From NCBI GenBank assembly GCA_009916335.1, contig SAAR01000064.1, positions 1-13,412 on the forward strand: a stretch of DNA of 13,412 nucleotides. Direction: 5' to 3'. The notes beneath the pieces were generated by a model. That model made no database searches and was not told the origin of the DNA. It saw nothing but the letters and a program-made list of their open reading frames with translations. The translations under genes were made by a program, and so were the position numbers. Origin of the DNA: Erysipelotrichia bacterium (GTDB taxonomy: Bacteria > Bacillota_I > Bacilli_A > Erysipelotrichales > Erysipelotrichaceae). Within the stretch, counting starts at the first letter, position 1. The number at the start of each line of letters is the position of its first letter. Positions 7,441 to 13,412 of the stretch are shown piece after piece.

Positions 7441-10400
7441 TGAAAAGCGTTCCGTTTGATCAGTTTCAAAGGTACAATAACGCAAAATTGATTATTGAAT
7501 CATTGAGGGGTGAAAACAATAAGTTCAAGATATTAGAAGTGGGTGCAAATGAACATCAATTACTCGAAAAATTTTTACCTGAAGATGATATAAAATATCT
7601 GGATATTCATCTTCCAGAGCATCTGAGAAATCATCCCAAATATATATTAGGGGATGCAACAAATATGCATTTTGATGATAATGAATATGATATAATAATC
7701 GCTCTTGATGTATTTGAACATATATCATCGGATAAAAGAAACATGTTTATCAAAGAAATTGATAGAGTAGCTAAAGAAGCGTTTATTATAGGGGCTCCAT
7801 TTAAGAACGATGAAGTTAGTGAGGCGGAAATTCGATTAAATGAATTGTTTCGAACACTTCACGGAGAAAATTATATATGGATAGAAGAACATATTCAAAA
7901 TGGATTACCAGATCTAAAAGAAACTTTAAAGTTGCTTGATGAAATGAAATGTGATTATAAATACTTCGGTCATGGAAATTTAGGAATTTGGGAAAGGATT
8001 ACTAAATTACATTTTTTATCGATAATAGATAAGGACTTGATCGAATTCAGAGAAAATATTGACGATTATTACAATAAGCATTTGTTTTTAAATGATTACA
8101 CAGAGGATTCATATCGAAAATTTATAATTGTGTATAAAAATATTCAAACGAATGGGAAATTGGAGTTTTTGGATAATATTATTACTAAACAGAAGATGGA
8201 GAAATTTGATTTAATTGAATCTGAGTTTAATATTTTAATGAAAGACAAATTTTTCAGAAGAGAAAGACATGAAATTGTCAGCACATTAAAGAATTTTATA
8301 TCTGAACAAAATCAGGGAATGGTTGAGACCATTAATTATAGATATAAAGAAGATCTGGAAAAAGAGAACGCCTTCGTTGTTTATAGTTTGAAAGATAAAA
8401 CTGAGAAATTGATTGAAATAGCTAAAATTTATTTTAAAGAAACACAAAGAATTTTGAATAAAGACGTAGCTTTAGAATTAGACATTGAATTCAACAAGAT
8501 TAGAATAGAATTTTCAAATAAACCGGTATTGATAAAAATAGTTGAATTTAAAGCTGTTTTTGAAAATGGAGAAGTTGTCGACTTATCGCTTAATATGTTG
8601 ACTAATGGGAAATTTTTAGGGAATAATAAAACTTATCTTTTTTCTAATGATAATCCTTATCTCGAATTGGGTGAACTAAAATATAAGAAATTCAGATTGA
8701 TATTTCAAATTGAATATATTTCATACGATTTATCAATTCATGAAATAATATTAAATGCAATTCATGAAAATTGTAACTTAGAAAAAAAAATGACAGAATA
8801 TGAAAAATATCTTAATTCTACTTTGGAGCATGTTAATAAATTAGAAAAAATCATTTATGACAGGAACGACCAAATTATTGAACTCGAAGATAAGGTTGAA
8901 CGATTGAAATTCAAAGGAAAGATAAAGAACATATTAAGAAAAATTGGAATTACAAGAAGTAACATTGTATATAGGATATTAAGAGAACCAGAACTCATAA
9001 AAAAAGGGATATTGGAGATAAGAAGAAATGGGATAAGCGGATTAGCTATCAAGATGAAAGTTAATAAAATGAAAGATAGTATTGATGAAGCTTATACAAA
9101 TAAATACCCGAATACATTGGATGAAATTTATAATAAAGAAGATATTTTGAATCAAATCTCAAATTTTAGAAATAAGCCATTATTATCAATTATAATACCT
9201 GTGTATAATGTTGATCCTAAATGGATAGATTTGACAATAAAATCAATTGAAAGACAAACCTATGAAAAATGGGAAATATGCTTAGCAGATGATGCTTCTA
9301 GTAATGCAGATACAGTAAGATACCTTAAAGAACTAAGTAATAGTAAAATAAAATTATGTAGACTTGAAAAAAATAGTGGGATATCAAATGCGAGCAATGC
9401 TGCGTTTGACATAGCGAGTGGAGACTATATTATTCTTATGGATAATGACGATGAGTTAAGAGAAGAGGCACTTTTTGAAGTTGTAAAAACTATTAATAAT
9501 TGTAATCCGGATATTATTTATTCAGATGAGGATAAGATTGATATGAATGGAAAACGCAAATTCCCATTTCTAAAACCGGATTGGTCTCCTGATTTGCTTT
9601 ATTCTCAAATGTATATATGCCATTTATTGATATTTAAAAAAGAATTATTTGATCTTGTAGGTGGATTTAGATCGGATTTTGATGGTAGTCAGGATTATGA
9701 TTTGATGCTCAGAATGAGTGAGGTGACCCAAAGCATTTGCCATATACCAAAAGTGCTGTATTCTTGGAGAGAATTACCAACATCAACTTCTATAAATCCA
9801 GGTTCAAAGCCGTACGCTCACGAAGCAGGATTGAGATCTTTAAATGAGCACCTAAAGAGAAAATATGGTCCGGAAGCTTATGCGCAGGAGACGAAGGATA
9901 TATTTGTATATGACTCAAGATATTTTATTGATAAAAATAACGTTAAAGTTTCGGTAATTATCCCAACAAAGGATAAGGTTGAATTGCTGGAAAGATGTAT
10001 ACGCAGCATTATAGATAAAACAACGTATGAAAATTATGAGATACTGATATTAAATAATAATTCACAAGAAAAAATGACATATGAATGGTTTGAAAAAACA
10101 AAGAATAAATATTCCGATGTAAAGGTAATTGATGCATTTTATGAATTTAACTGGTCAAAATTAAATAATCATGGAATAAGGGAATCCACAGGAGACGTTT
10201 ATATTTTTCTAAATAATGATACCGAGGTTATTTCTCCGGATTGGATGGAACGATTAGCCGAAAATGCAATAAGAGAGGATATAGGCACGGTTGGAGCTCT
10301 GCTTTTGTATGAAGATGGAACAATTCAACATGCCGGTGTAGTGTTAGGTATGGGAGGATGGGCAGATCATGTATTCAAAGGCATGAAACCTGTTCATTTT

Positions 10401-10751
10401 GGTTCACCATTCGTGTCTCCTGTGTTAAATAGGAATGTTTTGGCAAATACAGGTGCATGTTTGGCTATATCAAAACAGACTATTGAAAAGATTGGAAATT
10501 TCAATGAAGATTTCATTATATGTGGAAGCGATGTAGAGATATCCTTAAGAGCAAGAAAGCATGGCTTAAATAATCTATATAATGCACGCGTAAAATTATA
10601 TCATTTAGAATCGAAATCTAGAGATTCATTTATTCCAGAGATAGATTTTGAAATGTCTAAAAAGCACTATAGAGAACATTTGATAAGCGGAGACCCTTAC
10701 TACAATTTACAGTTGGATATAAATAGTTCATCACCAACCATTAAATTTTAG
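7440..10751 (+). CDS. Multidomain methyltransferase - coiled coil - double GT2 glycosyltransferase (WsaE-like)
   Basis: A 1103-residue protein (1104 if TTG 7437 is used; numbering here includes it). Residues ~1-180 form a class I SAM methyltransferase: ILEVGANEH (32-40), YLDIHLP (54-60), GDATN (72-76), YDIIIALDVFEHI (84-96). Residues ~180-340 are unassigned. Residues ~340-440 look beta-rich, with a FSNDNPYLELGE block (402-413). Residues ~447-495 are heptad-like and charged, a probable coiled coil. Two GT-A domains follow: GT2-1 (~580-815; SIIIPVYNVD 584-593, LMDNDDE 667-673, SQDYDLMLRM 751-760) and GT2-2 (~837-1090; SVIIPTKDK 839-847, FLNNDTE 924-930, CGSDVEISLRAR 1029-1040). The architecture matches the G. 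stearothermophilus WsaE type, which elongates and O-methyl-caps a rhamnan. I infer chain extension plus termination here. WsaF-like follows after 36 bases. The exact linkages are not readable. Confidence 0.87.
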   Translation: MKSVPFDQFQRYNNAKLIIESLRGENNKFKILEVGANEHQLLEKFLPEDDIKYLDIHLPEHLRNHPKYILGDATNMHFDDNEYDIIIALDVFEHISSDKRNMFIKEIDRVAKEAFIIGAPFKNDEVSEAEIRLNELFRTLHGENYIWIEEHIQNGLPDLKETLKLLDEMKCDYKYFGHGNLGIWERITKLHFLSIIDKDLIEFRENIDDYYNKHLFLNDYTEDSYRKFIIVYKNIQTNGKLEFLDNIITKQKMEKFDLIESEFNILMKDKFFRRERHEIVSTLKNFISEQNQGMVETINYRYKEDLEKENAFVVYSLKDKTEKLIEIAKIYFKETQRILNKDVALELDIEFNKIRIEFSNKPVLIKIVEFKAVFENGEVVDLSLNMLTNGKFLGNNKTYLFSNDNPYLELGELKYKKFRLIFQIEYISYDLSIHEIILNAIHENCNLEKKMTEYEKYLNSTLEHVNKLEKIIYDRNDQIIELEDKVERLKFKGKIKNILRKIGITRSNIVYRILREPELIKKGILEIRRNGISGLAIKMKVNKMKDSIDEAYTNKYPNTLDEIYNKEDILNQISNFRNKPLLSIIIPVYNVDPKWIDLTIKSIERQTYEKWEICLADDASSNADTVRYLKELSNSKIKLCRLEKNSGISNASNAAFDIASGDYIILMDNDDELREEALFEVVKTINNCNPDIIYSDEDKIDMNGKRKFPFLKPDWSPDLLYSQMYICHLLIFKKELFDLVGGFRSDFDGSQDYDLMLRMSEVTQSICHIPKVLYSWRELPTSTSINPGSKPYAHEAGLRSLNEHLKRKYGPEAYAQETKDIFVYDSRYFIDKNNVKVSVIIPTKDKVELLERCIRSIIDKTTYENYEILILNNNSQEKMTYEWFEKTKNKYSDVKVIDAFYEFNWSKLNNHGIRESTGDVYIFLNNDTEVISPDWMERLAENAIREDIGTVGALLLYEDGTIQHAGVVLGMGGWADHVFKGMKPVHFGSPFVSPVLNRNVLANTGACLAISKQTIEKIGNFNEDFIICGSDVEISLRARKHGLNNLYNARVKLYHLESKSRDSFIPEIDFEMSKKHYREHLISGDPYYNLQLDINSSSPTIKF

Positions 10752-10787
10752 CACCAATAAGGTGAATGATACTAAAGGAGATTATAA

Positions 10788-12029
10788 ATGTTTTATAAAA
10801 TAAAGCAAATAATTAAAAAAAACAAACATGTAGATAATGCGTTTAGAGCTGTAAATAGCTCGATATCATTTAATCCAAGCATATCAGAGATAACGCCTAT
10901 GAATGCGAGAAAGAGTGAACTGAAAGATTTAAGAATTAATCTTTTAGTTCCATCTATAAATCAAGAACACATTTTTGGAGGAATTGCAACAGCACTTAAG
11001 TTTTATGAAAAACTTGCAGATGATTTAGGATGTAGAAGAAGAATAATTACTACAGATGCAGCTCCAGGGAAAGATGATTTATCGGAATTTCAATTATATA
11101 GTATAGTTGAATCTGAAGCGGATCCAGATGATGATTTTCAGATTGTAGCATTTAATGACAGGTATAATAAAACTATAGCAGTTGGAATTAATGATATATT
11201 CATATCGACTGCATGGTGGACAGCATATGCAGCACATAGTATAATACGTTGGCAGTCAAAAGAATACAATCAAAATATTAGAAAATCAATATATTTTATA
11301 CAAGATTTCGAACCTGGATTTTATCAATGGTCAAGTAGATATGCATTGGCAGAGAGCACATATAAAAGTGAGTTACCACAAATAGCGGTATTTAATACGA
11401 GCTTATTAAAAGAGTACTTCAATGATAATGGCTATAGATTTATCCAAGAATACTATTTTGAACCAGTTTTGAATGATAAGTTAAAAGAAAAACTATTAAA
11501 AATAAAAGAGTATAATAAGAAAAAAAACATATTAATTTATGGTAGGCCATCCGTTCAGAGGAATGCTTTTGAGTTGATTGTGGAGTCTTTAAAAATATGG
11601 GCATGGAAACAAACTGATATTAAAGAGTGGAGTATATATTCTGTTGGAGAAAAACATCCAGAAATCGATTTAGGAAATGGGTGTAAGATCAAATCTCTTG
11701 GAAAATTGACAATAGATGAATATGCTGATATTATGGCTGATTCATATTTGGGGGTTTCTTTAATGATATCTCCACACCCTAGTTATCCTCCTCTGGAGAT
11801 GAGTACTTTTGGTATGCGTGTTATTACAAATCAATTTGCAAATAAGAATATAGATTCATTTAGTAAGAATTTGATTAGTTTGAAGAATTTAAATCCTATA
11901 AATATTTCGGATGAGATTATGAAGTGTTGCAATGAGTATTCAAGCTTAAAAAACTATAAAGATTCTGATTATAATTATTTGAACAATGAAGATATTTTTG
12001 ATTTTATAAGAGAAATTGAATTGCTATAG
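10788..12029 (+). CDS. WsaF-like rhamnosyltransferase (GT4-type, GT-B fold)
   Basis: 413 residues. Recognised by the segments RINLLVPSINQEHIFGGIAT (49-68), YFIQDFEPGFYQWSSRYALA (169-188), ILIYGRPSVQRNAFELIVES (248-267) and SPHPSYPPLEMSTFGMRVIT (328-347), the pattern I associate with WsaF of Geobacillus stearothermophilus, a GT-B rhamnosyltransferase of about the same length. In that system WsaF works next to WsaE in building the poly-rhamnose repeat from dTDP-L-rhamnose. The same partner (a methyltransferase/GT2 fusion) lies directly upstream here. No membrane segment is visible; the N-terminal ~45 residues are basic and could contact the membrane or a partner. AAAGGAG at 10774-10780 is seven bases before the ATG. 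It appears to be the last intact gene of the AT-rich block; a terminator follows at 12161. Family assignment is strong, linkage specificity is inference. Confidence 0.85.
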   Translation: MFYKIKQIIKKNKHVDNAFRAVNSSISFNPSISEITPMNARKSELKDLRINLLVPSINQEHIFGGIATALKFYEKLADDLGCRRRIITTDAAPGKDDLSEFQLYSIVESEADPDDDFQIVAFNDRYNKTIAVGINDIFISTAWWTAYAAHSIIRWQSKEYNQNIRKSIYFIQDFEPGFYQWSSRYALAESTYKSELPQIAVFNTSLLKEYFNDNGYRFIQEYYFEPVLNDKLKEKLLKIKEYNKKKNILIYGRPSVQRNAFELIVESLKIWAWKQTDIKEWSIYSVGEKHPEIDLGNGCKIKSLGKLTIDEYADIMADSYLGVSLMISPHPSYPPLEMSTFGMRVITNQFANKNIDSFSKNLISLKNLNPINISDEIMKCCNEYSSLKNYKDSDYNYLNNEDIFDFIREIELL

Positions 12030-12067
12030 CAAATTATTTATAAAACAAGTTTAACATCGCATTGTGA

Positions 12068-12172
12068 ATGATAATCCCTTGCATTTCTGTTTTATTTGTT
12101 GTGTTGGAACTCAAATTATATCAGAAAATAGGAGGTCATTGTTTTTTTAAGAACACATCGGGAAGAATATAA
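12068..12172 (+). pseudogene. Short relic resembling the N-terminus of a bacterial sugar transferase (initiating phosphoglycosyltransferase)
   Basis: A 34-codon open frame begins at ATG 12068 and ends at TAA 12170-12172, inside the loop of the terminator. Its product is hydrophobic (IIPCISVLFVVLELKLYQK) and then reads GGHCFFKNTSGRI. This resembles the membrane hairpin and the GPVFFKQxRxGK motif of Bac_transf enzymes (PssE/EpsL/WbaP C-terminal type), which load the first sugar phosphate onto undecaprenyl phosphate. The codons just before the in-frame TGA at 12065 read NKFNIAL, similar to the family's KRxxDIAL start. No ribosome binding site precedes the ATG and the core catalytic region is absent. 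I treat it as a possible decayed fragment; chance resemblance in AT-rich DNA is a real alternative. Confidence 0.28.
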
Positions 12173-12187
12173 AAATTCTTCCTTTTT
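12161..12187 (+). terminator. Rho-independent terminator or attenuator between the WsaF-like gene and the GT4 gene
   Basis: GGAAGAAT (12161-12168) pairs perfectly with ATTCTTCC (12175-12182) around a 6-base loop, followed by five T (12183-12187). It ends the AT-rich operon. The GT4 ribosome binding site starts only 24 bases later, so if that gene is expressed from upstream this hairpin must be read through. Confidence 0.75.
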
Positions 12188-12211
12188 GATATCTTGCAAA
12201 AAAATTATTTT

Positions 12212-12217
12212 AAGGAG
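12212..12217 (+). promoter_or_regulatory. Ribosome binding site AAGGAG that sets a TTG start at 12225
   Basis: AAGGAG sits seven bases before TTG 12225-12227, ideal spacing. There is no in-frame ATG near the start of the conserved domain. The in-frame TTG at 12186 has no such site and lies in the terminator T-tract. Confidence 0.8.
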
Positions 12218-12224
12218 CGGTGAT

Positions 12225-13325
12225 TTGAAAAAGATACTATTTACAGCATCAACTTACAGTCATATAAATAATTTTCATATTCCTTATCTAAAATTCTTTA
12301 AAAAAAATGGATTTGAAGTACATGTAGCTGTTGGAGGAAAAGCTCAGGAAATACCATTTGCTGACAAGGTTTTCGATATTCCATTTCAAAAAAATATTAC
12401 ATCAATAGAAAACTTTAAGTTAGCATTTAGGCTTTCAAAAATAATCAAGAGAGAGAATTATGACATCATAAGCACACACACATCTCTGGCAGCATTTTTT
12501 ACACGCCTGGCAGTTGCTTTGAGCAATATGAGACCCTATGTCATAAATACAGTGCATGGCTATCTCTTTGATGATAATTTTCCATTCATAAAGAAGAATA
12601 TAATGTTACTGGCTGAGAAAATAATGAGCCCGTGGACTGACGATATTATAGTTATGAATAGAGATGATTATAATATTGCAAAAAAACATAAGCTCTATAA
12701 AAATAAACTTCATTTTAAAAATGGAATGGGTGTGGACTTCAGCAAGCTTATTGTGTGTGATAATAGATCTGATGAGAGGTATGAACTGGGGTTTACTCCG
12801 GAAGATATCGTTCTTGTATATGCAGCAGAATTTTCGGATAGAAAAAATCAAGAAATGATTATCAGATCCATGGTGAATTTGTCACCTCAAATAAAACTTA
12901 TACTCATGGGTGATGGACAAAATCTGGAAAGATGTAAAGAGCTTTCAAAAAAACTGGATTTGTCAGACAGAATACTGTTTACGGGATATGTGAAAAATAT
13001 TGATTTTTATTATTCAATTTCAGATATATGTATTTCGGCAAGCAGGATTGAGGGATTGCCGTTTAACATAATGGAAGCGATGTATATGGGGTTACCGATC
13101 GTGGCATCAAAGGTTAAGGGAAATGAGGATCTCGTAGAGGAAGGCGCTAATGGATATTTATTTGAATATAATGATATAAATTCATTTTCTTCAATATTAA
13201 ACAATCTTTCAGAGGATGTTAGATTAAGAGAAGGTCTAGGAAATCATAGTAAAGAATTATCACAAAAATATTCTCTGGAAAATGTATTTCCAGAGATAGT
13301 TTCGATATATAAAGAATATATTTAA
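12225..13325 (+). CDS. GT4 family glycosyltransferase (EpsD/CapM/PglA-like), TTG start
   Basis: 366 residues from the TTG. GT-B fold with both halves visible: KKILFTASTYSHINNFHIPY (2-21) and VHVAVGG (32-38) open the acceptor domain; VINTVHGYLFDD (106-117) and IVMNRDDYNIAKKH (142-155) follow; the donor domain has VYAAEFSDRKNQEMIIR (198-214), LMGDGQ (227-232), LFTGYVKNIDFYYSISDICI (251-270) and the EX7E motif SRIEGLPFNIMEAMYMGLPI (273-292, glutamates at 276 and 284). The IPFAD...IPFQKN start and HGYLF are typical of the EpsD/CapM/PglA group, which often adds the second sugar after an initiating transferase, membrane-associated. Donor is unknown. It is less AT-rich than the block before it, stands behind its own terminator, and is convergent with the minus-strand gene three bases after its stop. 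Confidence 0.88.
   Translation: MKKILFTASTYSHINNFHIPYLKFFKKNGFEVHVAVGGKAQEIPFADKVFDIPFQKNITSIENFKLAFRLSKIIKRENYDIISTHTSLAAFFTRLAVALSNMRPYVINTVHGYLFDDNFPFIKKNIMLLAEKIMSPWTDDIIVMNRDDYNIAKKHKLYKNKLHFKNGMGVDFSKLIVCDNRSDERYELGFTPEDIVLVYAAEFSDRKNQEMIIRSMVNLSPQIKLILMGDGQNLERCKELSKKLDLSDRILFTGYVKNIDFYYSISDICISASRIEGLPFNIMEAMYMGLPIVASKVKGNEDLVEEGANGYLFEYNDINSFSSILNNLSEDVRLREGLGNHSKELSQKYSLENVFPEIVSIYKEYI
13262..13296 (-). terminator. Probable terminator of the minus-strand gene, lying inside the GT4 3' end
   Basis: TCTCTGGAAA (13272-13281) and TTTCCAGAGA (13287-13296) form a perfect 10-bp stem with a 5-base loop. Read on the minus strand, the hairpin is followed by ATATTTTTGTG, a usable T-tract. On the plus strand only TAGTTTCG follows, so it fits minus-strand transcripts arriving from the right-hand gene, whose stop codon is 33 bases upstream of the hairpin. 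Confidence 0.5.
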
Positions 13326-13328
13326 ATA

Positions 13329-13412
13329 TTAAAACACCATATGCGACAGCAGCATCATTATAAATCCTGCAGCAAAGTTTCCGGCAAGTATTGCAGGGAA
13401 TGAATACTTCAG
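13329..13412 (-). CDS. Integral membrane protein, C-terminal 27 residues; 5' end outside window
   Basis: On the minus strand an open frame enters from the right edge and stops at TAA (complement of 13329-13331). The 27 residues read LKYSFPAILAGNFAAGFIMM followed by LLSHMVF: a charged lead, a proline, then one hydrophobic membrane-spanning segment ending the protein. This ending resembles those of small membrane transport proteins such as the small multi-drug export family (COG2426), but that link is a guess. Codons are richer in G and C (CTG, GCC, GGA, TCG) than the AT-rich block, as in the amidase and rmlACB genes, so it looks like resident flank. It is convergent with the GT4 gene, with three bases between the stops. 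Confidence 0.55.
   Translation of the reverse strand: MKYSFPAILAGNFAAGFIMMLLSHMVF

Noticed and set aside
10752..10764. Small hairpin CACC-AATAA-GGTG between the fusion gene and the WsaF-like gene.
   Set aside because: Only four base pairs and no T-tract; cannot be a terminator and is expected by chance.
12130..12136. Strong Shine-Dalgarno-like AGGAGGT without a usable start codon after it (only ATT at 12138 and TTG at 12139, 2-3 bases away).
   Set aside because: Spacing is too short, the TTG frame stops after three codons, and the bases are explained as Gly-Gly codons of the possible sugar-transferase relic.
13318..13329. Perfect 12-base palindrome ATATTTAAATAT at the convergent stop codons.
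   Set aside because: Pure A/T palindromes are frequent in such DNA; no loop, no GC stem, no known site.
1..13412. CRISPR arrays, tRNA/rRNA genes, insertion sequences, transposases or integrase attachment sites that could explain the mosaic block.
   Set aside because: No direct-repeat array, no RNA-gene signature and no transposase-like protein was seen; the change of composition has no mobile element attached to it in this window.

Overview
This window reads as the surface-polysaccharide locus of a low-GC Gram-positive anaerobe, most likely a Clostridia member. The basis is strong AGGAG-type ribosome binding sites, AT-rich DNA, heavy use of ATA (Ile) and AGA (Arg) codons, and a Gram-positive style rhamnan gene set. 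I cannot name the genus from sequence alone.

Layout. Positions 1-392 hold the 3' end of an N-acetylmuramoyl-L-alanine amidase gene, with a rho-independent terminator folded into its last codons. Positions 498-3022 are rmlA, rmlC and rmlB, which use flank-like codons (many CTT/CTC Leu codons). From about 3023 the composition changes abruptly to very AT-rich, TTA-rich DNA. That block carries a GT2 glycosyltransferase that starts inside rmlB, then rmlD, an ABC-2 transporter permease with an unusual extracytoplasmic domain (wzm type), its ATPase with a C-terminal carbohydrate-binding-type domain (wzt type), a 1103-residue methyltransferase/double-GT2 fusion, and a WsaF-like rhamnosyltransferase ending at 12029. 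A 195-base gap (12030-12224) holds a possible decayed sugar-transferase fragment and a terminator. It is followed by a GT4 glycosyltransferase that starts at TTG (12225-13325). The 3' end of a membrane-protein gene on the minus strand closes the window, convergent with the GT4 gene.

How the genes work together (inference from known families). RmlA, RmlB, RmlC and RmlD make dTDP-L-rhamnose from glucose-1-phosphate. The GT2, the fusion protein and the WsaF-like enzyme polymerise rhamnose on a lipid carrier in the cytoplasm. The methyltransferase part of the fusion probably caps the finished chain, the C-terminal domain of the ATPase recognises the capped end, and the permease/ATPase pair exports it. 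This set closely parallels the Geobacillus stearothermophilus S-layer rhamnan cluster (WsaE/WsaF, Wzm/Wzt) and the capped O9a system of E. coli. No intact initiating sugar-phosphate transferase and no ligase are visible in the window.

The most interesting points are the modular extra domains (extracytoplasmic domain on Wzm, beta-rich module and coiled coil in the fusion), the mosaic junction inside the rml pathway, the terminator placed directly before the GT4 gene with no room for a promoter after it, and the possible relic of an initiating transferase next to it.
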